A DNA stretch of 11,288 bases from Prochlorothrix sp035285005 (lineage in GTDB: Bacteria > Cyanobacteriota > Cyanobacteriia > Prochlorotrichales > Prochlorotrichaceae): assembly GCA_035285005.1 (NCBI GenBank), contig JAYKIB010000186.1, forward strand, positions 1 to 11,288, written 5' to 3'. This document shows, piece by piece, positions 1 to 6,083 of the stretch. Position numbers and translations under genes: made by a program. The notes beneath the pieces were generated by a model. The model made no database searches. It was not told where the DNA came from and saw nothing but the letters and a program-made list of their open reading frames with translations. The first letter of the stretch is position 1. Each line of letters starts with the position of its first letter.

Positions 1-126
1 CATGGGCGCAAAGCCAAAAGTGTTTTTCGCACTGGTTTTGACCACATTCAACATCTGCTCCTGAACCCGACTCCCGCTCACCGACAAGCTCTCAGGGCTA
101 CTCTCTCTTTTTTGTCCGGTACTTAG
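1..126 (+). CDS. IS4-family transposase, C-terminal fragment (cut by window edge)
   Basis: The frame beginning at base 1 is open for 41 codons and stops with TAG at 124-126. It begins HGRKAKSVFRTGFDHIQHLL and ends LSFLSGT. The pattern 'HGRKAKS.FR.G.D....LLLN' followed by a terminal FLS.T resembles, from memory, the C-terminus of IS4-type DDE transposases common in cyanobacteria. These enzymes cut and rejoin the ends of their insertion sequence. The catalytic DDE residues would lie left of the window, so I cannot say whether the copy is intact. A strong hairpin with a T-run begins one base after the stop codon. The assignment rests on a short C-terminal pattern only. Confidence 0.6.
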   Translation, partial: HGRKAKSVFRTGFDHIQHLLLNPTPAHRQALRATLSFLSGT

Positions 127-176
127 CCCCCATAGTGCTATGGAAAGGTTATTCCTGTCTCACTATGGGGGTTTTT
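127..176 (+). terminator. Rho-independent terminator after the transposase gene
   Basis: The arms CCCCCATAGTG (127-137) and CACTATGGGGG (161-171) pair perfectly over 11 bp and are followed at once by TTTTT (172-176). This is a classic + strand intrinsic terminator directly after the transposase stop codon. The right arm could also be part of the terminal inverted repeat of the insertion sequence. That cannot be tested because the left end is outside the window. Confidence 0.8.
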
Positions 177-223
177 AAGACTCAGATTTTTCAAATACTC
201 GATTAATCGAGGTGCCCTCTAAT

Positions 224-321
224 GGGTACCTCGAAAAATGCAGATTTTCATGCCGTGCCCACAGCAGAATCAGGGTTGTGGCAGGCGGCAAAGCCGCCTG
301 CCACAATTAATCGAGGTGCCC
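224..321 (+). repeat. Interspersed repeat R1, copy A
   Basis: This 98 bp element runs from GGGTACCTCG to CGAGGTGCCC, inverted arms with one wobble-type mismatch. The core contains AATCAGGG, followed by a perfect 14 bp hairpin (276-289 with 293-306, loop AAA). TAAT lies on both flanks (220-223 and 322-325), consistent with a 4 bp target duplication. A detached R1 right end (TTAATCGAGGTGCCC, 203-217) lies just upstream, so a tandem or nested arrangement could also explain the flanks. The hairpin lies about 60 bp beyond the 3' end of the minus-strand permease gene, but no T-run follows it on that strand. Confidence 0.85.
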
Positions 322-365
322 TAATGGGTTTTAGTGAATTTGAGTGAGTTTTGGTGAGCTCTAGA

Positions 366-1535
366 TTAGGTCCGACGCACGACCCAGTAGAGAAAAACCG
401 GGGTCCCCACGATCGGCAAAATTAACCCCACCGGTAGAGCCTGGGTTGGCCACACCCACCGGATCGCCACATCTAAACCCAACACCAGCAGCGCTCCACC
501 CATCGCACTGTAGGGAATGACCCAGCGGTAGTCCTGACCGACTAAACGACGCACACCATGGGGCACCACCAACCCCACAAACCCCAATTGTCCCACCACG
601 GAAACGGCCCCTCCCGCCAACAATACCGTGCTGAGTAATCCCCACGCTTTGATCCGCTCAGGTCGCTGTCCCAGTCCCTGGGCGACCGTTTCCCCTAAGC
701 TCAATAGGGTCAGCCCCCGCCCAAGTCCCAATGCAAGACCCAGGCCGATCGCCATGGGGACCAGACCTTGCCAGACTAGGGGAAGAGTACGATCGATCAG
801 TGATCCCGCTAGCCAAAAGCGAATGTCATCTAAGGTGCGCTGACTGAGGATCAAAATACCCGTGGTCAGGGCAGAAAAGACTGCCGTGAGTGCTGCGCCC
901 GCTAGGGTCAGGTTGAGGGGATTTAAGCCGCCCCAGCCCAAGCTGGCAACTCTGGCGATCGTCAGGGCTGCAATCGCAGCGCCAGCCATGGCCCAAAGGC
1001 TGTATTGACTCAAGCTACTCTGGTGTCCTAGGAATACGGCGGCGACGACGGCGAGGGCTGCGCCGCTATTGATGCCCAGCAGTCCCGGATCCGCGAGGGG
1101 ATTGCGGGTGAGTCCCTGCATAAGGGCACCGGCTACGGCGAGGGCTGCACCGGTGGCGATCGCGGCGAGGGTACGGGGCCATCGCACTTGCCAGACGATG
1201 ACGTTGGCGATGTCGTTGCTGTGATGGCCGATGCTGTGACTGCCGCTGCCAAGGTGTCCAATAAGGTATGCAGTGCCGTGGGCCCAGAGATCCTGGATGG
1301 TGCCGCCTTGCCAGCCCGCAGCGCCCACGCCCAAGCTGACCCAACTGAGCAGGACTAAGCTGCCCAACCCAAGCACTAAACCGAGTCCGAGGCGGGGGGA
1401 GCGGGCAGAGAGTGCTGGGTGCTCGGCATGGGAATCGCGATCGGGATGGTGCACGGAATGAACCTCTGGGTTGCGGACAGAATCGGCCCCAACAGGGTAT
1501 TTCGATGACTGGGGGGAAGCGGCGTAGCCGCTCAC
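366..1535 (-). CDS. FecCD-family ABC transporter permease (iron-siderophore or cobalamin type)
   Basis: This is an integral inner-membrane subunit of a binding-protein-dependent importer for ferric siderophores, haem or cobalamin; the substrate cannot be read from the sequence. Family signatures include RWPRTLAA near residues 118-125, GALMQGLTRNPLADPGLLG near 136-154, and VGLVVPHGVRRLVGQDYR near 320-337, the region expected to contact the ATPase. About nine or ten hydrophobic segments are visible. The longest frame starts at GTG 1535 and gives 389 residues, longer than the usual 330-350. The first 45 residues are hydrophilic and His-rich, so a later GTG or TTG start is possible. The loop after the first membrane segment (residues 86-107) holds five histidines. 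The start lies 9 bp after the GNAT stop codon, suggesting cotranscription. No ATPase or binding-protein gene is in the window. Confidence 0.9.
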   Translation of the reverse strand: MSGYAASPQSSKYPVGADSVRNPEVHSVHHPDRDSHAEHPALSARSPRLGLGLVLGLGSLVLLSWVSLGVGAAGWQGGTIQDLWAHGTAYLIGHLGSGSHSIGHHSNDIANVIVWQVRWPRTLAAIATGAALAVAGALMQGLTRNPLADPGLLGINSGAALAVVAAVFLGHQSSLSQYSLWAMAGAAIAALTIARVASLGWGGLNPLNLTLAGAALTAVFSALTTGILILSQRTLDDIRFWLAGSLIDRTLPLVWQGLVPMAIGLGLALGLGRGLTLLSLGETVAQGLGQRPERIKAWGLLSTVLLAGGAVSVVGQLGFVGLVVPHGVRRLVGQDYRWVIPYSAMGGALLVLGLDVAIRWVWPTQALPVGLILPIVGTPVFLYWVVRRT

Positions 1536-1544
1536 ACCCCTTAT

Positions 1545-2102
1545 TTACCAATAGTGGGGGTGGCTTAAGGATTGGCAACAGTGGACTGGGCCGGAGAAAC
1601 GATCGATCGCGCCAGGGTCTAATGCTCGAATCTGCCATGCCTCTGTATGGATAGGCTGAAGCGGATAGGGGGTTGTATAACCTAGGGCTGCCGCCCCTTG
1701 AAATTGGTGACGACCATAGTAGGCCGGATCCCCCAGCACAAAGACCAACTGCACCCCCGAGGCTTGGAGTTGCTGACAGCCTACTTCAATGAGTTGTTGG
1801 CCCACACCCCGGCGCTGAAATTCGGGTAAGACTGCGAGGGGGGCGAGAATGTGGGCCGTGGGTCGCGCTTCGGTTCCCAGCACTTGGACCGGGGTGAAGA
1901 GGATATGGCCGATCGCCCGATCGCCCATCCAGGCGAGCCCGGAAACTTGGGGTTGGGCGCTTGGATCCGTGGCCATCGCGGTGAGGAGTTGGACGATTTC
2001 CGGCCCCTCTTCTGCGCCGAATGCTTGGTGATGGATGTTGTGAACCGTTGCTCGATCGGCGGTGGTTTCACGCTTAAACTGCACTTGGATTCGATTTCCC
2101 AT
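1545..2102 (-). CDS. GNAT-family N-acetyltransferase (YhbS-like)
   Basis: A cytoplasmic acetyl-CoA-dependent N-acetyltransferase of 185 residues; the acceptor is unknown. The acetyl-CoA-binding motif A is clear: ILAPLAVLPEFQRRGVGQQL (residues 85-104), with the pyrophosphate-binding loop QRRGVG at 96-101. The later LGDPAYYGRHQF (123-134) matches the 'LGDP.YY.RFGF' signature that I associate with the YhbS/COG3153 subgroup. The start is ATG at 2102, in frame with a typical GNAT N-terminus ('FKRETTADRATVHNIHHQAF'). Repeat R1 copy B begins 36 bp upstream, so any promoter lies within or beyond the repeat, or the gene is read through from dprA 280 bp upstream. It is followed after 9 bp by the FecCD permease on the same strand. 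A role linked to siderophore modification would be speculation. Confidence 0.88.
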   Translation of the reverse strand: MGNRIQVQFKRETTADRATVHNIHHQAFGAEEGPEIVQLLTAMATDPSAQPQVSGLAWMGDRAIGHILFTPVQVLGTEARPTAHILAPLAVLPEFQRRGVGQQLIEVGCQQLQASGVQLVFVLGDPAYYGRHQFQGAAALGYTTPYPLQPIHTEAWQIRALDPGAIDRFSGPVHCCQSLSHPHYW

Positions 2103-2137
2103 GAGAATTTCCCCAATACTCTTCTCAATACTCTTCT

Positions 2138-2236
2138 GGGCACCTCGATTAATTCAAATTTTCACCCTAGTGCCTACGGCAGAATCAGGGGTGTGGCAGG
2201 CGGCGAAGCCGCCTGCCACAATTAATCGAGGTGCCC
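2138..2236 (+). repeat. Interspersed repeat R1, copy B
   Basis: A 99 bp copy with perfect 15 bp terminal inverted repeats, GGGCACCTCGATTAA (2138-2152) and TTAATCGAGGTGCCC (2222-2236). The internal perfect 13 bp hairpin (2192-2204 with 2208-2220, loop GAA) follows the core AATCAGGGG. It sits in the dprA/GNAT spacer. There is no evident target duplication (TTCT on the left, TGAC on the right). Confidence 0.9.
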
Positions 2237-2270
2237 TGACAAAATGAGTTAAATCCAGGCATAGAGGGCG

Positions 2271-2397
2271 GTTCAGAAAATCTGAACCCTACGATTCCCA
2301 ACGTCTGGTAGGGTCGCGGTTTTCGCGCCCAATGCAGAATTTTCTGCCATTCAATCAGGTGTTTACCAGCGCTGCTAGGGTTTAACAGCGCTGGTAA
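2271..2397. other. Cluster of five stem-loops at and after the 3' end of dprA
   Basis: Five perfect or near-perfect stems crowd into 127 bp: GTTCAGA/TCTGAAC (2271-2277 with 2281-2287); ACCCTAC/GTAGGGT (2286-2292 with 2308-2314); GGGTCGCG/CGCGCCC with one bulged base (2311-2318 with 2324-2330); GCAGAA/TTCTGC (2334-2339 with 2342-2347); and TTACCAGCGCTG/CAGCGCTGGTAA (2363-2374 with 2386-2397). The last is a 12 bp stem that includes the dprA stop codon. Neighbouring stems overlap by two to four bases, so some exclude each other. On the minus strand this would be the dprA 3' region. No T-run follows the 12 bp stem, so a simple intrinsic terminator is not supported. Confidence 0.55.
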
Positions 2398-3512
2398 CGC
2401 ATTCCGGGCACCTGCACAATGAGTGCCATGAGTTCCAACTGGAGCAACGCGCTGGAGATCGTCGCCGTGTCCAAGCCGGTCTGAGCCACAATATAGTCCA
2501 AGGGTAGGGGGTCCGTGCCTAACACCTGAATCACTTGGGTGAGTTCCGGCTCCAGGGTGTCGGGGATCGGCTGCAAGCTGGGTGGGGCGCAGTCCATTTG
2601 GGGCAGAGTGCCCAAGGCTTCCAGTAACGCCTCTAGGTCCAGAATCATCTGGGCACCGTCGCGAATTAACCGCAGACAGCCCACACTCTGGGGATTATCC
2701 AGGGATCCCGGTAGGGCATAGACTTCCCGGCCAAATTCATTGGCGAGGTTAGCCGTAATTAAGGCTCCCGATCGCTGGCTGCCCTCCATCACTAGGGTGG
2801 CGCGACAGAGACCCGCAATAATGCGGTTCCGCTGGGGAAAATGGGTTTTGTCGGGGCGTGTTTGGGCCGGATACTCACTCATGACCCAGCCAGTGGCCAA
2901 AATCTTCTCGTAGATACGGCGGTTCCGTTCGGGATATACCAAATCGACCCCGGTGCCAAGGACACCCACGGTCGCGCCACCGGCCTGTAAACAACTGTGG
3001 TGGGCCTCTGCATCAACCCCTGCCGCCATCCCGGACACGATCGTAAACCCATGCTCTGTCAGCACCTGACTGATGCGGCGCGTCCAGCGACATCCGTAGT
3101 CGGAAGGTTGCCGTGTCCCGACGATCGCCACGGTTTTCTGCCATGCGTCTGTCCCAAAGGCTGTCCCGCGCCCCCGCACATAGAGGACTGCTGGATAGCG
3201 CGGTATTTCGCGTAGGAGGGCTGGATATTCGGGATCGGCGGGGGTCCAGAAGCGGGGGTTGTGCTGGCTGTGGAATTCTAAAAATTCATGGGGATCCAGC
3301 TGGGGGCGGGTCTCTTGAATTGCGGCAATTTTACCGGGGCCAAAGCCGTCGATCGTTTGCAAATCTGCGATCGGTGCGTCCCAGGCTGCCCTTAAGGTGC
3401 CGTAATGCTCCAGCAGTCGCTGCAACAGGAGGGGACCAATGCCCCGCACCTGGGCCCAGGCTAACCAATAGGCTCGATCGCTGCTCACCCTACCACCTCG
3501 AGGAAACGTCAT
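2382..3512 (-). CDS. dprA: DNA-processing protein DprA (Smf)
   Basis: DprA binds incoming single-stranded DNA during natural transformation, shields it and loads RecA. The 376-residue product has the usual three-part layout. An N-terminal helix-hairpin-helix region (about residues 13-70) contains VRGIGPLLLQRLL and IDGFGPGK. The central Rossmann-like domain has VAIVGTRQPSDYG (128-140), SGMAAGVDAEAHHSCL (160-175), GTGVDLVYPERNR (186-198), FPQRNRIIAGL (225-235) and GSQRSGALITANLA (244-257). A C-terminal winged-helix region (about 325-376) is present. The length fits cyanobacterial DprA. ATG 3512 puts the N-terminal helices in frame. Upstream, an R1 end fragment begins only 12 bp away, so the promoter must overlap repeat DNA. 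The last codons and the stop lie within a 12 bp stem-loop. The gene is complete, with no visible defect. Confidence 0.97.
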   Translation of the reverse strand: MTFPRGGRVSSDRAYWLAWAQVRGIGPLLLQRLLEHYGTLRAAWDAPIADLQTIDGFGPGKIAAIQETRPQLDPHEFLEFHSQHNPRFWTPADPEYPALLREIPRYPAVLYVRGRGTAFGTDAWQKTVAIVGTRQPSDYGCRWTRRISQVLTEHGFTIVSGMAAGVDAEAHHSCLQAGGATVGVLGTGVDLVYPERNRRIYEKILATGWVMSEYPAQTRPDKTHFPQRNRIIAGLCRATLVMEGSQRSGALITANLANEFGREVYALPGSLDNPQSVGCLRLIRDGAQMILDLEALLEALGTLPQMDCAPPSLQPIPDTLEPELTQVIQVLGTDPLPLDYIVAQTGLDTATISSALLQLELMALIVQVPGMRYQRC

Positions 3513-3523
3513 TCTCTAGTTTA

Positions 3524-3548
3524 GGGCACCTCGATTCATCCAAATTTT
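3524..3548 (+). repeat. R1 left-end fragment
   Basis: GGGCACCTCGATTCATCCAA and the following ATTTT reproduce the first 25 bp of repeat R1 with one change in the GATTAA part. The core and hairpin are missing. A full copy starts 15 bp further on, so this looks like a truncated or overwritten element lying next to copy C. Confidence 0.7.
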
Positions 3549-3562
3549 GAAGAGATACTCCC

Positions 3563-3662
3563 GGGCACCTCGATTAATTCAACTTTTTGGGAGACAGCCC
3601 AGGCAAGAATCAGGGTTTGGGTTGGGCGACGAAGCCGCCCAACCCCATTAATCGAGGTGCCC
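3563..3662 (+). repeat. Interspersed repeat R1, copy C
   Basis: A 100 bp copy with perfect 15 bp terminal inverted repeats (3563-3577 and 3648-3662). The core is CAAGAATCAGGG and the hairpin GGGTTGGGCGAC/GCCGCCCAACCC (3619-3630 with 3634-3645, loop GAA) has one mismatch. TCCC directly flanks both ends (3559-3562 and 3663-3666), compatible with a 4 bp target duplication. Its stem differs from copies A and B while pairing is mostly kept. Confidence 0.88.
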
Positions 3663-3921
3663 TCCCATTTATCCAGGTAACCTGTACAGCACCGGTCGTA
3701 ACCGTACTGTCCAAGCCCGGAGTTATTCTTCCGCAGGTGGGGCAACTCCGGGTACCCGCTGCATTTGCAAGAAGCTGTATCGGCGATCGATAGATAACCC
3801 CCGCATTCTTCCCTGTAGAGATGTGATTTTATCTATTCACAAGGGCTTTACTTCCTTGGGAATCATGCTAGTCTAGGAAAGGTCAAAACATAAAATCCAG
3901 CGTTTTAGACCACTCCTTCAT
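3663..3921. other. Intergenic region upstream of tRNA-Lys
   Basis: After repeat copy C there are about 260 bp with no coding frame that I trust. The last 120 bp are AT-richer than the surroundings and probably hold the tRNA promoter. Short frames on both strands near 3664-3795 have no recognisable domain. Confidence 0.4.
3847..3896 (+). promoter_or_regulatory. Candidate promoter(s) for tRNA-Lys
   Basis: TTTACT (3847-3852), a 16 bp spacer and TGC-TAGTCT (-10 at 3869-3874, with an extended -10 TG) form one candidate. TAAAAT at 3891-3896 is an alternative -10, about 25 bp before the tRNA, without a convincing -35. Both are inferred from base patterns only. Confidence 0.35.
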
Positions 3922-3993
3922 GGGTCGCTAGCTCAGCGGTAGAGCACTCGGCTTTTAACCGATTGGTCCTGGGTTCGAATCCCAGGCGACCCA
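3922..3993 (+). tRNA. tRNA-Lys (anticodon UUU)
   Basis: The 72 nt cloverleaf is complete. The acceptor stem is GGGTCGC/GCGACCC, perfect over 7 bp. The D-arm is GCTC...GAGC, the anticodon loop is CTTTTAA with anticodon TTT, and the T-arm is CTGGG-TTCGAAT-CCCAG. The discriminator base is A at 3993. The first anticodon-stem pair is C-T and would not form. The 3' CCA is not encoded: TTTTT follows the discriminator directly, so CCA must be added after transcription. This tRNA decodes AAA and AAG. Confidence 0.96.
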
Positions 3994-4390
3994 TTTTTAA
4001 GCACTTCAGTTAGTGATAGGAAGACATAGGGCCATTCCGAAGCTGTTCCTAGGATCTCTTGACTGATCCCAAGGTTTGGGCGCTACCCCCCGTCGTAATC
4101 AGGATTTGGGGTGGCCGTAAAGCCATCCACCCTAAGGAACTGAGGTGCCCCTGGGCCGTCCCAGGTATTGCGAAAGCCTCACGCTATACTAGGCACGGGT
4201 ATTCCTCTGATCAAGACGTGGACGTTGGGGAATGGCTCTCTTGTCCAACGAGGGGCCGCTCCTCCAAGCTGCTGCGAGTGACTTGTCGGGTTGCTGGTTG
4301 CCATACCTTGAACTTGAGCGGGGGGGCTACTATTTCCCCCAACTCATCGATGCCCCCAAACTCCGATCGTTCCCAACCCTCCTGACTCCC
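3994..4390. other. Intergenic region between tRNA-Lys and msrB
   Basis: No gene is supported here. The region holds a degenerate R1 copy (4097-4150). A frame in phase with msrB is open from ATG 4232, but its 53 residues lack MsrB similarity, so I treat it as leader DNA. TATACT at 4185-4190 is a possible -10 box without a -35 at normal spacing. Confidence 0.4.
4097..4150 (+). repeat. Degenerate R1 copy D (right half)
   Basis: AATCAGG (4097-4103) is followed by a decayed hairpin, with GGGGTGG paired to CCACCC around a loop containing GTAAAG. It ends in GAGGTGCCC (4142-4150). The order core, hairpin, right terminus matches the full copies, and the left terminus is lost. Mismatches in the stem suggest an old insertion. 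Confidence 0.6.
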
Positions 4391-4810
4391 ATGGTTGAAA
4401 AAGTACAAAAGACAGAAGCAGAGTGGAAAGAACTTCTGAGTGAAGAGGAGTTCTACGTTACCCGCAAGCACGGGACTGAACGAGCCTTCACCGGTCGCTA
4501 CCACGACAACAAGGCCCAGGGGCTCTATCGCTGCGTCTGTTGTCAGACTCCCCTGTTTAAGTCAGATACAAAGTTTGACTCGGGGACCGGCTGGCCCAGT
4601 TTTTGGGAGCCAGTGTCTAAGGAAAATGTGGCCTACAAAGAGGACCGCAGTTTCTTTATGCGGCGGGTTGAGGTGCTCTGTGCGGCCTGTGATGCCCATT
4701 TGGGCCATGTCTTTCCCGACGGTCCACCGCCGACGGGTCAACGCTACTGCATGAATTCTGCGGCCTTAACCTTTGAGTCTGCGGAGTCTTCAGAGTCTGC
4801 GAAGTCCTAA
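4391..4810 (+). CDS. msrB: Peptide-methionine (R)-S-oxide reductase MsrB
   Basis: A cytoplasmic repair enzyme that reduces methionine-R-sulfoxide in oxidised proteins. The 139-residue product has the SelR/MsrB core: CVCC with zinc ligands C48 and C51, GTGWPSF at 65-71, CAACDAHLGHVF with zinc ligands C97 and C100, and RYCMNSAAL with the catalytic C120. The canonical resolving cysteine is absent: the usual SGCGWPSF is SGTGWPSF, Thr at 66, as in the one-Cys-type family members. Reduction would then rely on another cysteine or an external reductant. ATG 4391 gives a start typical of the family. The frame is open back to 4232, but that stretch shows no homology. No clear Shine-Dalgarno sequence is present. 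The C-terminus is a short Ser/Glu tail encoded by an imperfect 9 bp tandem repeat (GAGTCTGCG at 4775 and 4793, GAGTCTTCA at 4784). Confidence 0.95.
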   Translation: MVEKVQKTEAEWKELLSEEEFYVTRKHGTERAFTGRYHDNKAQGLYRCVCCQTPLFKSDTKFDSGTGWPSFWEPVSKENVAYKEDRSFFMRRVEVLCAACDAHLGHVFPDGPPPTGQRYCMNSAALTFESAESSESAKS

Positions 4811-4955
4811 GAGCTTGCGGCGAGTTGACTGAGGTGAATGGGCGGCTTTGACAGCCTGGTTCGCAACGGTACCGGATAGGCCGGGAGTTGTACCACCGCA
4901 GGTGAGGCTGATTCTGTTGCGATCTGTGGCAGCCGCCATAGGCTCAAAATCAGAG

Positions 4956-4984
4956 TGGTGACGGACGGCTGCTCCCCCTACAAT
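4956..4984 (+). promoter_or_regulatory. Candidate promoter upstream of moxR
   Basis: TACAAT (4979-4984) is a good -10 match, with TGGTGA (4956-4961, about three of six bases matching) at 17 bp spacing. Transcription would start near 4991, giving a leader of about 130 nt. The rest of the 4811-5119 spacer holds nothing else that I recognise apart from a C9 run at 5105-5113. Confidence 0.3.
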
Positions 4985-5119
4985 GCTTCTATGGCAAGGG
5001 ACAGGGATGGGGAACTCCCCCCTGATGGGTTTCTCCTGACCTGGCGGCTGCATCGAGCGACTACATCTAGCGGCCTGCCCTCTCTCTGCTGGTCCGAATC
5101 CTCACCCCCCCCCACGGCT

Positions 5120-6028
5120 ATGCGCGAACCCATCGAACGTCTGTTTAGTAACCTCAGCCGCACGATCGTCGGTAAGCAGGATTCCATCCAATTGGTCCTG
5201 GTGGCCTTGCTTTCCCGGGGGCATGTGCTGCTGGAAGATGTACCAGGGGTTGGAAAAACCCTGCTGGCCAAATCCCTGGCCCGATCGATCGACGGTAAAT
5301 TTCAGCGGGTTCAATGCACACCGGATCTGCTGCCGGCGGATATTACCGGCACTAATATTTGGAATCCCCAGTCGCGAGAGTTTGAGTTTCTGCCCGGTCC
5401 TGTTTTTGCCAATGTGCTCCTCGCGGATGAGATTAACCGAGCTACGCCCCGAACCCAGTCCGCGCTGTTGGAGGTGATGGAGGAGCAACAGGTGACCACC
5501 GATGGGATGTCGCGATCGGTGCCCCGTCCTTTTTTTGTGGTGGCAACCCAGAACCCGATCGAGTATCAGGGGACGTTCCCCCTACCGGAAGCCCAGATGG
5601 ATCGCTTCGTCCTGTCCCTGTCCTTGGGGTATCCCGAAGAGGCGGAAGAGTTGCAGATGTTGAAGCAATTGCAGGCAGGACAGACCCTGGAGCATTTAGA
5701 GCCCTGTATTTCCCTGGAAGAATTCCAAACCCTCTGCCAGCAGTGCCAACAGGTGAAGGTCGAGGAGCCGCTGCAACAATATATTTTGGATCTGGTGCGG
5801 GCGACCCGTTCCCACGATGCCATTACCCTGGGGGTGAGTCCTCGGGGAACGGTGGCCCTTCAGCGCACGGCCCAAGCGTTGGCCTTCCTGGAGGGGCGGG
5901 AATATGCTATCCCCGATGATGTGAAGACCTTAGCGCCCCATGTGCTCACTCACCGGATTATTCCGGCTGGGGGGCGACGGGCAGCGACGGTGATTCAGGG
6001 ACTTGTGGAGTCGATCGCTGTGCCCTAG
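5120..6028 (+). CDS. MoxR-family AAA+ ATPase
   Basis: A cytoplasmic AAA+ ATPase of the MoxR type, usually a chaperone that inserts metal or cofactor or remodels partner complexes. The 302-residue product has all core motifs: Walker A EDVPGVGKT (39-47), Walker B VLLADEINRA (99-108), sensor 1 VATQNPIEYQG (141-151), the arginine-finger region MDRF (160-163), and the sensor 2-like GVSPRG (238-243) in the C-terminal lid. The typical N-terminus 'I.....NL...IVGKQ' begins a few residues after ATG 5120, which is why I chose this start. The frame is open to 4955, but the extra 55 residues are low-complexity and run through a C9 tract. The usual partners (DUF58/VWA proteins, transglutaminase-like membrane protein) are absent on both sides. 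The stop codon TAG lies within the first bases of repeat R2 copy 1. Confidence 0.94.
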   Translation: MREPIERLFSNLSRTIVGKQDSIQLVLVALLSRGHVLLEDVPGVGKTLLAKSLARSIDGKFQRVQCTPDLLPADITGTNIWNPQSREFEFLPGPVFANVLLADEINRATPRTQSALLEVMEEQQVTTDGMSRSVPRPFFVVATQNPIEYQGTFPLPEAQMDRFVLSLSLGYPEEAEELQMLKQLQAGQTLEHLEPCISLEEFQTLCQQCQQVKVEEPLQQYILDLVRATRSHDAITLGVSPRGTVALQRTAQALAFLEGREYAIPDDVKTLAPHVLTHRIIPAGGRRAATVIQGLVESIAVP

Positions 6029-6083
6029 GGGCTGTCATCATTTCATCCTAGAATGCCCTCAGAATTAGGGATACCGCCCCTAG
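6025..6083 (+). repeat. Structured 59 bp repeat R2, copy 1
   Basis: The arms CTAGGGGCTGT (6025-6035) and ACCGCCCCTAG (6073-6083) pair with one mismatch. An inner stem CCCT/AGGG is possible. By hand alignment it is identical to copy 2 at about 51 of 59 positions. It overlaps the moxR stop codon at 6026-6028. GGGCGTGTAAC, also found after copy 3, lies 17 bp downstream (6100-6110). Confidence 0.75.

Noticed and set aside
276..306. R1 hairpins as ordinary intrinsic terminators
   Set aside because: No T-run follows the stems on either strand in any copy, and the copies also lie upstream of genes.
1066..1654. Overlapping frames opposite or within the permease gene
   Set aside because: They are in other frames of a clearly coding region, rich in Arg and Pro as expected for shadow frames, without homology.
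4232..4390. N-terminal extension of MsrB from ATG 4232
   Set aside because: The 53 extra residues do not resemble MsrB or a convincing signal peptide. MsrB family length and N-terminus fit ATG 4391.
4955..5119. N-terminal extension of the MoxR protein from ATG 4955
   Set aside because: The segment is low complexity, crosses a C9 run and is not seen in MoxR proteins. ATG 5120 gives the normal family start.
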